Shown: positions 41,549 through 53,907 of the stretch, one piece after another
Layout of the letters: each line of letters starts with the position of its first letter
Position numbering within the stretch: the first letter of the stretch is position 1
Assembly: GCA_963575745.1 (NCBI GenBank)
Contig: CAUYUJ010015505.1
Span: 969,090-1,033,089, forward strand
Length of the DNA: 64,000 nucleotides
Source: Prorocentrum cordatum
Lineage: Eukaryota > Sar > Dinophyceae > Prorocentrales > Prorocentraceae
Reading direction: 5' to 3'
The notes under the pieces: model-generated
Seen by the model: the letters and a program-made list of their open reading frames with translations, nothing else
What the model was told of the DNA's origin: nothing
The model's database searches: none
Made by a program: the position numbers and the translations under genes

Positions 41549-42322
41549 GTGGCTGGCCCTCTCTTGGCCTCCCGAAGAGTGGTGGCGGGGTGCCCTGTGG
41601 CTGCGTCCCTGGTCCGTGTTCGCCCCCCGGGACCGCTCACCAGCATGAGGCTTCCGACTCAGTTCATCGATGACTCGGGGCTGGACTCCACTGGATCAGC
41701 CTCTGAGGTGGCTCCAGGTCCCAGGGATAGCTCTAAGCAGCGTGAATACGCTTTAGTGGAGACTTGCGGTTGCTCGACCTCCCTGACCAATGCTAGCCTA
41801 GGCAACTTGGTCCGTTCGGACTCCCAAGTTACCAGCCAATTATACCTTTTCCTGGGAGACCGCGCTGGGCCCTTGGCCGACAGCGTGGTGGACCAGGGTA
41901 TCGACTTCACCGCTGGCGGCTCGCGTAGGCAGGCTTATGTGAAGACCCTCAGGCAGTCCAAGTGCAACATTTGGATGGCCATCCTGAAGGCCAAGACCAG
42001 ACATACGCGGGCCATGAAGAGCCAAATCACCTACCGCGCTAAGAAGATTGGGGTGTCTGAGCCGTTGCCTGGGGTCCTGTACGGGTCCGAGGTCCATGGG
42101 ATTTCGGATGGGGAGCTGCACGGGATCCGTAAACAGGCGGGCTCTGTCATTGGACCCGGGTGGGAAGGTAGGTCTCGCACAACGAGCCTGCCCACCATTG
42201 AGAACAAACCCATGTGGCCGGCGGCTGTTGCGCCCCTCGCTGGGTATGCAACAGAGCTCTGGGCTACCCATGCAGGCGCTCACCGCTGGCGGTGCGTTGT
42301 CGCCGAGCTCCGCCAAGCTTGA
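41549..42322 (+). pseudogene. LINE 2 reverse transcriptase palm and thumb
   Basis: The 257-residue frame begins just before motif B (VVAGCPVAASLVRV, compare AGC-x-x-AT in LINEs) and has motif C as LPTQFIDDSGLDSTGS, with the catalytic pair at residues 41-42. Then come a GIDFTAGGSRRQAY segment (the G-x-D-x-x-AG motif after the palm) and LPGVLYGSEVHGISDGEL, a hallmark of the thumb region. It ends at a TGA at 42320, after which the protein continues in another frame. Motif A and the region before it are lost or scrambled by the two TIR insertions. Confidence 0.75.
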
Positions 42323-42399
42323 GGGGTCACATGGGCCCAACGGACACCAAAGTCGTGGCGCCGGGTCTCGGGTCCTCTTTCCAGCCGTGCTCATGTGCT

Positions 42400-43043
42400 T
42401 GCAGAGGATCCGCTGGAAGATGCTAAGTTGCGTGAGCCTCGGAAGCGATTCCGGCTCCTCACGGCGTGCAGCCGAGAGCTCGTCGCTGGAGTGTCCTCGC
42501 CTGTACTACGATGCTGTGCAGCGTGCGATCAGTTCTAGTAAGGTCTCACCTGCGGGGAAAGCGGCGGTGCGCGCGACTGGCTGCGAAGCCTCGTGGGCTA
42601 AACTGCGTGCTCGTTGCCTGGGTCTGCAGATCGAGTCCATAGAGTGCGAGCTGCGCCGTCAGGGCCCCCGCACGTTGCTCCATAGGATTTGGAAATGCCC
42701 TGCTTGCGACGAGGGGCGTGCCAACATTGTTTCCAACAGATGCCGGCAGTATGCGAATGCTACAGGTGAGGACAACTCGCAAGACTTGCTCCCGTTGACC
42801 CGTTCTATCTTCCCTCACCCTGGTGATGCTAGGCCCCGATCTGATTCGTCGGGTAAGGTTGTCTGGCAGTGGGAGGAGGAGACGGAATCGGATGAGCAGT
42901 TGGCCGCAGGGGAGCTGCTCCTGGATGGCAGCTCATCGCGTCTCGCGGTGTCAGAACTGAATCGGGCGGCCCAGGGCATGGCCACTTCTAGCAGGGGGGG
43001 GGGGGGGCCGTTCCCTGGGGTGGGTGTTCGGCACCACTTATGA
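42400..43043 (+). pseudogene. LINE 2 region between thumb and RNase H
   Basis: The frame contains LRRQGPRTLLHRIWKCPACD near 42655-42712: a His-x3-Trp-x-Cys-x2-Cys knuckle placed like the one at residues 228-244 of the LINE 1 RNase H segment. An acidic stretch (WQWEEETESDEQLA) follows. The frame ends after a G homopolymer near 43000. Confidence 0.5.
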
Positions 43044-43151
43044 TGCCCCCCCACCCCCCCCTTAGCCTCGCAGGCTGGAGAGTGTGCTGCTTCCAGTTGC
43101 GCGGGCCAACTCATCGAATACCCGAGCGACCTGCACACCCACTGCGCAACC

Positions 43152-43469
43152 GTGAGTGCGCAGGCCAAGAGAGCCCTGGGTGCGCAGTTGCGCCACCAGA
43201 GGCCCTGCGCTGGGCTCCTGCCGTACGGGCAGCGAGTCGCCCACAGTACCAGCTCGGTGCAGAAAATCCAGGCCCACTTCTCGTTCGACGAGGGTGGCCT
43301 GGCCGAGGACGAAATGGCTCGGAGGAGGGGGAATTGTCAAGCCGACGAAGCGGCCAAGGCGGGAAACCACCTCCACCCCAGTGCCAGTAATGATCAGCAG
43401 GACGCCTTAGAGAGTACGTCTTCTCGATCGACAATGATGCAGGCAAGCTTGCCGCGGCTTGTCTGTTAA
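43152..43469 (+). pseudogene. LINE 2 RNase H C-terminal remnant
   Basis: The frame reads STSSVQKIQAHFSFDE, then ARRRGNCQADEAAKAGNHLH. A K(I/V)xAH strand followed about 25 residues later by RRGNxxADxxAKAG is the last part of an RNase H domain, carrying the catalytic His and final Asp. The first two thirds of the domain, with the other acidic residues, are not recognisable. Confidence 0.65.
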
Positions 43470-43968
43470 GCCGCCGTTCTCAATCCATCGGACGTTATGT
43501 TTGTTACTCCTGCGCGTCGTTCCAAAGAAAGGCGCCCCAATGGCGTTGCAGTTCCTGTTTCAAGGCCTCTCGGTCTCGGCTCCGCAAGCCCCTCCTTGGC
43601 TGCCCTAGGAGCTCTGGGGGCTGGGATGTTGGGGGAATGGAGCGGCTCGGGCACTTCGTCGTCGGTCTCCCGTGCAGCGATAGCAACATGCTCCACGTCT
43701 GCACCCCCATGTGCTTCTTACTGCGGGATTGTTTCTTAAGAAGTCTAACCTCTCCACCCTGCGTTCTTCCATGGTGAACCCTCAGAACAAATCCACGTGG
43801 AACGCAAATCTTCTGACGGGCTTGCACCCGAACGCAAACACACATGCACAATTCGGGTTGACCCAGGCGGGGTCACAGGTCTCGAGTGAGACGGCCTTCG
43901 GCCTGATTCAAGTCAAGATGTTGGTACTACAGACCAGTCTTGCAAGTGTCAGTCGCTGATGTTGGAAA
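43470..43968 (+). pseudogene. LINE 2 C-terminal tail and 3' end, decayed
   Basis: Shortly after the RNase H end, GRYVCYSC begins a Cys-pair segment like those at LINE C-termini. Later frames are disrupted. The sequence ends at about 43968, where TCC triplets begin. Confidence 0.4.
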
Positions 43969-43974
43969 TCCTCC

Positions 43975-44112
43975 CCATCCTCCTCCTCCTCCACCGTCTC
44001 CTCCTCCTCCCCCTCCTCCTCCTTCCCCTCCTCGCATTCTGCTCGTTCTCCTCCTTCTCATCCTCATCGCCGTTGTCGTCGTCGTCGTCGTCATCATCAT
44101 CATCATCATCAG

Positions 44113-44192
<80 letters not shown>

Positions 44193-44792
44193 ACATCATC
44201 ATCATCATCATAATCATCATCATCATCATCATCAGTCATCGTCATCATCAACATCATCATCAATCATCATCACCAACATCATCGTATCACCATCACCATC
44301 ATCATCATCATCACCGTCACCACCACCATCACCATCATCATCATCAGCATCATCATCACCATGAACATCAACATCATGATCATCGTCGTTGCGCCGTGGT
44401 CGTCGTCGTCGTCGTCACCGCCGCCGTTGCCATGGTCGTCGGCATCGTCGCCGTCATCATCATCAGCAGCATCATCATCATTATCATCATCATCATCAGC
44501 GTCATCATCACCATCAGCATGATCATCACCATCGTCATCATCATCATCTAAACTAGCACCACCATCATGATCATCGACAACATAATCATTATAATCATCA
44601 TAGACACAATCATATCCGTCATCATCATCAACAGCATCAGCATCACCGTCACCACCATCAACAGCATCATCATCATCATCGCCATCTCCATCATCATCAG
44701 CGTCAGCATCATCATCATGACCATCCACATCATTATGAACATCATCAGCATCGTCATCACCACCACCATCATCATCACCACCACCATCATCG

Positions 44793-44860
<68 letters not shown>

Positions 44861-44950
44861 GCCATCATCATCAACATCAACATCATCAGCATCAGCAACA
44901 TCATCATCATCACCATCATCATAATCATCATCATCACCATCATCATCCCC
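43975..44950. repeat. (TCC)n then (CAT)n array at the 3' side of LINE 2
   Basis: CTC triplets at 43975-44070, GTC at 44071-44092, then CATCAT with CAC, CAG and CAA variants to 44948. Purest at 44795-44860. Confidence 0.95.
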
Positions 44951-45470
44951 CTGAAAAGGGACCTAGGAAAAAAGGGAAGGGGGAGGGCGGGCGGTGTGAA
45001 AAGGACGGGAGGGAAGCTGGAGCCCACCGCTGTCTAAGGGTGGCTTCTCTCACAACACCTTGCTCTCGCCCCTCGCCATGGTCCCTCCGGCTACCTCCTC
45101 CTCCTCCGTCCTCCTTCGTCCCCCTTCGTCCTCCTCCTCCTCCTCCTCCTCCTCCTCCGTCCCTCCTGTATCCCTCCTCCCTTCTGCGCCTCCTCCCCCC
45201 CCCCTTTTTCCCGCTCCCCTGCACGCGCGCTCCCGCGGAAAGAAGGAAGTGCAGGGGGAGGCGGCGGCGGGAGGGAGGAAAGGGAAGAGGATGACGGAGG
45301 GCAGGAAAGGGGAGGGGGAGAGAAGACAGAGGCGTCGCGATGGGGAGGGGAACGATGGACGAGAGGGAAGAAGGAGAGGGAAAGGCCGGACGGCGCGGAG
45401 AGAACGGGAGGTCTGGCCCTGACACGCACGCGGGCACTCAGCCCTACTGCGCTGATCGGCCACCCGCCCT
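44951..45470. repeat. Purine/pyrimidine-asymmetric sequence with a TCC tract (45090-45190)
   Basis: A G/A-rich block, then CTC triplets, then a GGGAGG-type block (45255-45400). No gene seen. Confidence 0.7.
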
Positions 45471-46425
45471 CACCTGAGCAACTAGAGGCTCTGGCCCGTA
45501 AGCTTTCCCTGCGTGCCCGTTCTTGCTGGTCCGAAAGTAGTAAAAAAACGCCAGGACAGAAGAATCATACCGTCGGGGATCTGCGAGAGAGGCCCCCTTC
45601 CCACATGCAACTAGCCCATCAGGGGCAAACTCTCACGCCAGTGCTGACTACCGCTTGGCTGGAGCAGGCATGCGGCCTCAGTGCTTGGATGGGGCACGCG
45701 CGGCAATCGGCCCGCGGCAGCTTCTGGGCCGACCAAGCCAACCTCCATGGGGGCAGCACCATTCTGCACCGGCTGAGCAGCCCAAGTCTTACGCAAGCCG
45801 ACATAGCCACCTGACGCCGCGGCTTGCGAGGGCAGCCAGAGAGCGCTTACGCAAGACCTCACGCTGGAAGCTCACACGCGAATGCCCGCGAGTCGATCCC
45901 TCTTTTGTGTTCCACGACAATTCTGCTGCGCGTGCGAATCATACTCGAATTCTCGCTCAACACTGGAGCCAACGATTGGTAGTGACTCTGTGGGCAAACA
46001 TGAGAATTTGCAGAAACGAATGCTCGGGCAAGCGCAACCCAATGCCGTCGGTTAAACCGTGTACACTGCACACGTGTTTCTGGAACACGAGCACACTGTG
46101 AGTGGGCTGCCAGACGCGCGGCTACACCAACGGTCGGTCGACCCTCTCGGCGGAAGACGGCCCAAACGACAGTCATGTTGTATCTCATCCGCTACGACGC
46201 GCCATCGACAAGCCGTCGAGCAGTGGGAGGCGCACAGTGTGTGTCTCAGACGAGGGGCAGGCAAAGAAAAACATGCAAAAACACAGAAATAATGGAAGAG
46301 CACAAGCAACCTTCTGTTCAACAAGAAAACTTACGCGCACACACTCACTTTTTTGAATTCGCCTAAAGGTTCGCTCGCTTTACGGGGGCGAACACAACAT
46401 CTCACGAAAGACCCGTGCACTCCGT
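45471..46425. other. No gene identified
   Basis: Unique sequence of moderate GC. Overlapping frames of 60-150 codons on both strands have no recognisable motif. Confidence 0.35.
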
Positions 46426-46429
46426 GCAC

Positions 46430-46785
46430 CCCGTGCATCTCACGCGCGCACACACTCACATGATCATACCAGAACGCACATACCCACACTCGTATACACA
46501 CACGCACACAAACTGAAACACACAGACACACGCGCACACACGCACACGCACACATACACACAGACACACGCGCGCGTGGTGCGCACACACGTGCACGCAC
46601 GGATACACAAAAAGTACGTCCACACAAACGCCCAACCACATATAGGCACACACGCACGCACAAACCCACGCACACACGCACAGAACGGCACACGCAGCCA
46701 CATGCCCGCCCGCCCGCCCGCCCGCCCGCACGCACGCACGCTCATGCACACTCTCGCACACAAGCGAACACGAAGGCCGATACCG
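46430..46785. repeat. (CA)n-rich degenerate microsatellite
   Basis: CACACA with CGCA interruptions, including CCGCCCGCCCGCC near 46705. His/Thr and Cys/Val frames are artefacts. Confidence 0.93.
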
Positions 46786-47339
46786 ACGAGCATGAACGAT
46801 GATGGAACTATCGCGAGAACACCACCGTACAGCGAGGGGGCTGCGAGCCCGCGCCCCTCGAGCAAGACGCAGCCGCATCTCTACGTCGTTGTCTAGTTGT
46901 ATCACGGAGTGTGCCCACTGAGATTTTGACCGAATCTGTCGGGGCCAGCGTTTCTCGCGGGTAACATTCCTGATGGGCCCAGGGACCGAAGAAGGCCCCT
47001 GGATGCCGATCAAGAAGAAAAACATGCATACTCAGGGCGCCATTGTGCTTAATATCGTGCGCCTCGAAATGCCATCCTGCTGTTGCTGCTCCTACCGTTG
47101 TTCCTCTTACAGATGCAGGTCCGTGCCCCGGGAGTTGTACGGCTGCATCGCCATCTCGGGGTGGGGATGGCTGGCAAGGATGTGCGCCGCGCCGCGACGT
47201 CTCCTCTGGGCAGTCCCCGTCCTCCTCCTCCTCCATCATTTCTTTGATACCAAAAACTACGTGTAGGTAGGGCGGGCTGGGCGTTTCGCCTGAAACTTCC
47301 TCACACTGTACGACCATGACGCTTGACATGTGCAGCAAT

Positions 47340-47500
47340 TTCACGTATGGAGGTTTTGTCGTTGTCAAAATGCGGCTTTCCCCTTGGCGCCACGCAACCT
47401 CATCTTCAACGTTGACAGCAGCTTCAAAGATGGAGGACGGGACCTTTCCAACATGTGGCTCTCGCTTTAGCGCTGCGCACATTCATCCTTCCAGCAGCTT
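47340..47500. repeat. Degenerate dispersed repeat pair, again at 48145-48225
   Basis: GATGGAGGACGGGACC ... TTTAGCGCTGCGCACATTC near 47440 resembles GATGGAGGGCGGCCC ... TTGGCGCCGCGCCTATTC near 48160. A third half-match with GGCTTTCCCCTTGGCGCC lies near 47373. Confidence 0.45.
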
Positions 47501-47689
47501 CAAAGAGTTGCCACCGTGCCGCTGGGCATGTGGATGGCGGGTCATCAGGTCCTGGGCCCAATCCTCTCATCTTCAATCCTCACTCCCGAGGAATCTTTGG
47601 ACAGTTCGGAGCCCAAATTGACAAACCTGCCGGGGTTTGGTGCGACTTGTCGGGGGCCTTGTCGCGTCTTCTCGCGTGGCCTCTCGGGC

Positions 47690-48010
47690 CCAAGAGGGCC
47701 CCTAGATAGGCCCTAGGGGCCCAAACGGCCCCAAGAGGCCCCCAAGACTGCCCCAGACGGCCCCGAGTCGTCAAACGCGATCGGCCCAAGATGCCCAAGA
47801 TGGCCCTAAGACGGCCCAAGAGCCCCAAGACGGCCAAAGAAGCGCCCAAGACGGCCCAAAGACGGCCCCAAGAGGGGGCCCAGATGAGGAACTCGCACGG
47901 ACATTTCGAGCCCTCAGCCCCGAGGGGCCCCCAGGAGGCCCCAAGAGCCCCCCAAAAGGCCCCAAAGAGCTGCTTCCAAGAGGCCCCCGAGAGAGCTCGG
48001 GAGAAACCCG
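47690..48010. repeat. GGCCCCAAGA / ACGGCCC minisatellite
   Basis: Irregular units of 9-13 bases built from GGCCCCAAGAGG, CCCAAGACGGCC and CCCCAAGAGCC. Confidence 0.85.
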
Positions 48011-48019
48011 ATGAAGCAT

Positions 48020-49055
48020 CTCTGGGAACTCTGGCCCACAACCCAGGTACGATGGCGGAAGGAGCCGAAGGCCATGACATAAAAGACGTATCGTTTTAAA
48101 GTGTTACTCTCGCCCCCGCGCCGCTTTCAGTCATCTTTAAAGATTGAAGCGACTTAGAAGATGGAGGGCGGCCCAGAATCAAAATGCTGTTCTCGCCTTG
48201 GCGCCGCGCCTATTCGTCCGGACTAAAAGAAAAACCAGCAGTTAGAAGGAATCAGGATTCGTATGGTGGGGGGTCCGAAGCATGGTGTCCTGGCACGCAT
48301 TAATTGGAGTCCCAGGAAAGGTATTATGGCGCGATGTAGTCGCAACAGTCGAGCTGATTCGCGGCGTGGAAATCCCAGGCATCGTCTTGAGGCACGACTG
48401 AGCTGTTTATTGCAACGTCGTTGATGCGTCTTGTGTTTGCAATGGTCCTCCTCCTCCTGATCCTCCTCATTGTTCTCCGCCTCGTGCTCGTCCTCATACT
48501 GATCCTCCTGCTCATGTTCCTGTCGTTCCACCATCTCGTTTTCTTCCCCCATCGTTTCCCCTCCTTTTCCTTGGCCCCTCCCCCCTCCTCCTCTTGCCCC
48601 CGCCCCCCAAAGGAGGACGACGAGGGGGAGCGGGGAAATGGAGGAGGAGGAGGATAATCGGGGAAAGAGGAAGAATACTATATAGCGGATGGCGGAAAAC
48701 ATAAGAAAACACAAAGCAGGTGCACACGTGTACGTAATAAGGCAACGGGTTCAGAGAGAAAGAGAACAGCACACGAGAAAAGGACATACATAATGACAGC
48801 TGACGGCAATATGATGAGGGAGGCAATTATGCAGAGGATAAGGAAAACACGCGAAGGCCAAAACTGAGGCAGAGGGCGTGCGCTAAGCCACGACGGGATG
48901 AACTGAGGCTGGGCTGGCCAAAATCAGAGCTTGGGTCAACCCTGTGCCGTCTGGGAATCCAGCGCGCACCCCACGCGCACTTCTAACTGGCTTTTCCCTC
49001 GTGAGCTCAGGGCCTACGACGATATCCGTCGCTGGAGGATGGGGGCGACGGAGAA
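48020..49055. other. No gene identified; short mixed CTC and GAGGAGG stretches near 48440-48655
   Basis: Unique sequence with small pyrimidine- and purine-rich runs. No recognised element. Confidence 0.35.
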
Positions 49056-49486
49056 ATGGAGAGGGAAAGAGGAGAAGGAGGAGAAGGAGGAAGAGGAGGA
49101 ACAGGAGGAGGAGGAGGAGGAGGAGGAGGAGGAGGAGGAGGAGGAGGAGGAGGGGGGGAGGAGAAGGAGAGAAGAGAGATGAGAGACGACGACGACGATG
49201 ATCGTAATGGTGATGGTGATGACGATGATGATGTGGGCGATGGCGGTCATGATGATGTTGTGGATGATTCAAGTGATGGCGCCCATGATTGCACTGATGA
49301 CAACGATGAAGGTGACGACGGCGACTGCAATTCTAATGACGATGTTGGCGATGATAATGCTGATGACGATGGTGATGATGAGGATCAGGATGCGGATGAA
49401 GAAGTTGATGATGATGGCGATGGTGGTGATGATGATGACGACTTTGATGCTGATGATGTTGATGGGTTCTGCCCCGGCGAAGAACA
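49056..49486. repeat. (GGA)n then (GAT)n array at the 3' side of LINE 3
   Basis: GAGGAG triplets at 49060-49160, then GATGAT with GGTGAT and GACGAT variants to 49480. In LINE 3 sense (minus) the element is followed by ATC and then TCC. Confidence 0.93.
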
Positions 49487-50424
49487 ATAGACACAGCGCG
49501 CGTGGATTGGAACAACAAACAAAATGCGCTGCCGAAGGCGGTGACGTCTCGGCAACGAAATCCTCTTTTGGGGGGCAACATCAACCAAAACCCCTGGGCC
49601 CTGACAGCGCCGTGACTGTCGGGCAGGGACAAGCCAGCCGGGCCCCGCCCTGACCGTGTCCCCGGCTTCTGCCACCTTGGGGTGCCTCCGTGACATCAGG
49701 CGCAAACGTGCCTCAAAAGCTTGCGAGGCTGCGAACTGCATGCCAAGGCGCATGGAGTGGTGAGAATGCTAAAGGAGGCATTGCGCATGCAGGCAATAAG
49801 CAGTGACGCTAAGAGGGGGCGAGGATAAAGCTGGATAGCGGCTGGAATCCAAGGGATCAGCACAGGAACGATAGGAACGTGCGAACCCATCCATCTAACA
49901 CAAGTCTCGGAGACAAAAACAATTGCAGAACTTGCAGCGGCGAAGGTCGTCATAGTGTCGGAGCATGCCGATGTCATACTCGCTGCGAACACAACAAAAC
50001 ACGAGGAGTCGCGCAACATCGAGCACGCGGGCGCGCACAGCTCGCGCAAATGCGCGAGATACTCACGGCAAGATGCGCGGGGCGACAGCCGCCTCCCGTC
50101 GAACCTGGCGAACGAGGTGGGCGAGGCTGGGACAGTCAACTTCACGCGGCCTGTTTCTCTGCCTGCGCATGAGGCCCCCATGGGGCGATGGGCCTGAGGG
50201 AGGGGGGGTCAACGGAGACAAACGTAAAGCTTGCGCTGAGAGATTCCGGGCATCAGATTCGAATGGCGAACCGCTCCTTGGACGCCATCGAGCACTCGCT
50301 TGAGCCCCGCCCAGCAGCCACTGATGCCAAGGCGCCTGCGCGCCAGACGCGCGCGACATGCAATGTAGAGAGCGGCGACGCCGTGTGATTAGATCAGGAA
50401 GCCAAGGTTCTCCCAGGAACCGGT

Positions 50425-51560
50425 CTAATTATCAGAGAAGGCATGATCGGGACCACGTGCGAGACGCTGGGACACGCGCGCGCGTTCTTTACATTCGGGG
50501 CGAGGCGGCCAGCCTGCGTCGCCGCCTGCGTGACCGAGGGGCGCGTGCCTTGAACGGCGCAGCCAGAGCAAGCTGGCGAGGTTGGACGCGGCGAGCCACG
50601 AATTTGGCAGGAAAGGTTTCCTTAACCAGACCAGCCGCATCGGGATCGGTATAATGGCCGAGGCGCTCCAACGCGCGGCCGATCCCCGCGGGCCCCATCC
50701 CCTCCTCCAGTGGTCGAGCTTCCCTTTCACCTCCTCCTTCCGGCGTCGACGTCGCGACAGCGCGGCGCAACTGCGGAGGCTGAAGGCTAGCCCCTTCGCC
50801 GCTTCGAGCGCGCCGAAGGCCCCGGGCGGCGGGGTGGGGGGGGGGGGGCGAAGGCCATCGACGCCCCGAACAGGCAGTCGTCGCCACAGGCCAGGCAAAG
50901 AGACACATGACTGGGAAGAGCATGCTGGACCCAGCGGAGCACGGGGCCGAGGCGCAGGCAGAACAGCGCCATGGAACTCGGATTACCCTGAAGAGCCCCT
51001 CGGCCAAGTGCAGGAGTCTCAAGCCGCCGGCCCTCCGATGCCGCGCAGGACCGAACGAAAGGCAGCAGCGCAGCCGGCAAAGACGGTGGCAGCGTTGTCA
51101 TGGCCCAGCAAGTGTTTTTGGAGCCCCAAGCATTCGGCCTGCACGACGTTCGCGGGAATCTGACCCCCCCCCGCCCACGCGCCTCTGCAACGGGGCGGCG
51201 GTCAGCTGCTTCTGCGGCGGAGCAACAGTCAGCTGCGAGAAAGTGTTGAACAGCGCGCAAAACGCGCCAACGAGGAGCCCCGCGTCAGTCTTCGACGCGG
51301 AGAGCGGACGCTCGCGCGAGCACTCGCGAGTAGCATGACACTCCCTGCCGCGCCCCCGCCCCGACCCCCATGCAATGGGAGTGCCGTCGGAAGCTCGCCC
51401 ACATCAGGAGGTGGCGGCTGGACATTACCATGGGTAATTTCGAGATAGAGACAGTGGAGAGGGCGCTGGGCATCTCCAACGCGCCATGGTGCACGGGGCA
51501 TGCCGTCGGGCCCAGGCATCGGGTTACGACGCGGGCGAATCGCCTGACATAACCCACCTC
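50425..51560 (-). pseudogene. LINE 3 reverse transcriptase remnant
   Basis: Seen across three minus frames. Near 51519 the frame reads PGPDGMPRAPWRVGDA, the conserved G-P-D-G-x-P of LINE fingers. Near 51100, TVFAGCAAAFRSVLRG corresponds to motif A (normally F-D-x-x-x-A-F). In the frame starting at 51260, residues 89-110 read ALQGNPSSMALFCLRLGP (motif B) and residues 122-131 CLACGDDCLFG (motif C, with the DD near 50877-50882). Farther on, ALEAAKGLAFSLRSCA (about 50790) resembles the helix after the palm with the K-C motif. Frameshifts separate all of these. The motif A Asp appears replaced. Confidence 0.65.
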
Positions 51561-52180
51561 CAACGCAGTGCCCGAGTCAGCCCCCCCGCGAGAATTCCAG
51601 ACCAGCGAGGTCGACCCCCTGAAAACGCCAAGGGAATCCGCCCCAGCAGCTCGTGGGCACATTCGCAGACGCAGCAAGCAAGGCGCGCGGCTGGCCATGC
51701 TGATCCAGAACGGCCGTAAGATGAGTGCGACGCCTGAACTCCCTCACAAATTTGGTATTCGGCGGAACTTGCCCTGGCTGGACCTCTTCGCATCCCCAAA
51801 TCTGCTCTCATCCCCGTTCACGCGCTCCTTCTCCTCATCCAACAACTGCGCGTGCTGCGCCTGCGTAAGCCGGCGGGGTCAAGCGGTCGTGGCAGACCGT
51901 CGCACCACTGCACCACAAACTGCTGCAACGGTATGTGGCAGACAAGGACGCGAGCAACGAGGTGACCCTGCCGCACTCTGGTGCCGCGCAGCGCGACCAC
52001 GCGCCAAGGATGCTGTTCGGGCGGCCCCTCCGCGATCTGATTAGCTGGCCAACGACGAACCTGAGGAACGATTTGATGCATGGCGCGTCTGTTGAGCTGG
52101 GCAGCGGCAGCGGCATCGAGAGACTCACGCTCGTCAAGCCCCCTCCCACTTGAATTCTTCAAAGTCAAACAGTAAGGCTC
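51561..52180 (-). pseudogene. LINE 3 linker between endonuclease and reverse transcriptase, unrecognisable in detail
   Basis: By position this is the linker. Minus frames such as 51818-52168 are open but show only weak Arg/Ala-rich similarity to LINE linkers. Confidence 0.35.
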
Positions 52181-52189
52181 ATTCTTGCT

Positions 52190-53124
52190 AAGGCAAGTGG
52201 GGATGACAGCCGAAGACCCTGATGAAGGGCGGACGGGTTGATCTGAGCGAACGCCGGCATGTGGTCGAACGCGCGAGCATAACGCAGCTTACCGATAACC
52301 GAAATCTGCATGATAAGATCAGCTGCAACAGCACCTGGCAACGAGGAGTATATACGATCGGGTCTGGACGCGTGCAGAACGCCCCCGTCTCGGATCTCGA
52401 AGCGGGTGTCATCCGCTTGAACAGTGCCATCCAGCCGCTACACTTCAAATAAAACAGATCGCGGTGCCATGCATCTCATGTAGACCACCCACTCCCACCA
52501 AGCAACTTCACCCCCTCTCCCTCCACGGTAAAGTTCTCGCACCCCATCATAATCGACAAGCGTTGTTCCGCAGGCGGAAGTGCACCCAAAAGCTCGCCAA
52601 TCGACCAATCGAATCAGCATAGATCTGTTCAAACTCACGTGTATTCGCCATTTGCGAACTCATGATAGAAAGGTTCCCCCGACCCCCAGTCAACAGCATC
52701 ATGCCCCCCCCCCCCCTTGAAAGACATGGTGCGACGCAGACGAGAAGTGCGGGGCCAGCTTATGAAAGAGAGCAGTGGCAATGCCACCAGCGCGAGGAGA
52801 GTCGGCGAACATGGCGCCACCTACGCTGGAGCCATGGAACTCCCCTTGCAGCACGGCTACATCGGTATTGTTGTCATTCGTTTCCTGGGTGAAGACAAGC
52901 TGGCACTTGCGGCGCATGCCAATGAACTTGCAATATTTTGCGGCGGCATTCCAAAGACGCGTGGTTCGGACTGAAGCAAAAAGACCCCTCGCATTCCACG
53001 AGGCCACACAGTGCGCGGAGGATGGGAACAAAGGCTGCAGGTGCACTGCGTTTGGGCTGGCAAGGCAAAGGCGGTGGCGGAACACAGTCGCGCGGTTCAA
53101 CACTAAGTGGGGCAGGGCAGGCAA
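52190..53124 (-). pseudogene. LINE 3 endonuclease domain remnant
   Basis: In the frame from 53124 the protein reads VASWNARGLFASV, then QLVFTQETND and PRAGGIATALFHKL: the first strand, the catalytic Glu of QE(T) and the GGI strand of the endonuclease/exonuclease/phosphatase fold. This frame runs through a G homopolymer near 52708. After shifts the end of the domain appears as SRPDRIYSSLPGAVAADLI, then ARAFDHMPAF (about 52240-52390), with the D-R-I(Y) strand and the final (S/F)DH catalytic motif. The middle part with the GDxN motif is not recognisable. Confidence 0.65.
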
Positions 53125-53135
53125 CCTGCTCAGCG

Positions 53136-53540
53136 TCAGAGGGCGAAGAAGGCGAGGCTGCTGAAGAAGACGTGGAACTTCAGCTGGGCAAATTCAAATG
53201 GTTTGGCCTGTGCCCCAGTGGCCGGTGGAGAGAGTGTCGCAGCAGAGCATGTGGCGCAAGCTGGTAGCGGACCACGTGATCCACGACTGGAGTCGATCCA
53301 CGCTCGCATGACCTCTTTGATGATACTCCAATAGCTCAAGTGGTCCTCGTCAGGCTTGAGCGTGAGGCGCCCTAACGTATCCCCTTCCCTTTGGCCAATG
53401 AAAAAAACGGTTCCGGCTCGGAAATTGCGGATGAAGAACTGGTTGCGGAAACCATTGGTGCCAATCTTCAGCGACGCCTGGGAGTTGTTGATGCTGTGCA
53501 GGGGCTGAACCACTTGAGCATGAACGGTTGACGTTAGCAA
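53136..53540 (-). pseudogene. LINE 3 ORF1 C-terminal part
   Basis: The frame encodes 134 residues with LKIGTNGFRNQFFIRNFRAG, then VFFIGQREGD and SYWSIIKEVMRAWID. A (K/R)x-GTNG-x-x-N-x-F strand followed by a helix ending in W resembles the C-terminal part of ORF1 proteins in a common dinoflagellate LINE type. The assignment is by pattern and position just upstream of the endonuclease; a database comparison would be decisive. Confidence 0.45.
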
Positions 53541-53907
53541 ACATCATCAGGAATGTCCGATCGAGCACGCGGGCCGGACGGCTTGTTGTCGCGGCCATCG
53601 ACCAACTTCAACTCTTGCGGGATGAACGAGTTCTTGAACCCTGTCGCAAGAACGAACGCAGCGAGGTGGAGGGAGAAACGCTGGATAGTATTGGCGAACT
53701 TGGCGTCCGTGCCACCAGAAGGTGCGACGGGACCTGCGGCTTCATCTGCTTCCAGGTCTGTCGGCGAGTCACATCAAGAACAGCACGCGGGCAACCAGAA
53801 ATCACAAGGCGACACGAGTTAACATGTTCATCTTCAATCGTGGCGGCACCTGTCGTGCGCGGACGTTTCGGGCCTGAGGTGGAGGAGTGAGCAGACGTCG
53901 CCGCCAG

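Larger units (their letters stand above)
39245..43968 (+). mobile_element. LINE 2: 5'-truncated, decayed non-LTR retrotransposon with two inserted TIR elements
   Basis: In order on plus: the C-terminal part of an endonuclease domain, a linker, reverse transcriptase fingers, a family A element (40724-40891), a family K element (41041-41206), reverse transcriptase motifs B and C, the thumb region, a Cys knuckle, the end of an RNase H domain, and a degraded C-terminal tail. Frames change several times and stops are common, so it is a pseudogene. TCC tracts border both ends (39001-39238 and 43975-44045) in the element sense. Domain order matches LINE 1, but the sequences differ clearly, so it is a separate family. 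Confidence 0.75.

Noticed and set aside
46430-46785. Telomeric or centromeric repeat
   Set aside because: It is an ordinary degenerate CA microsatellite. No TTTAGGG-type telomere repeat was seen.
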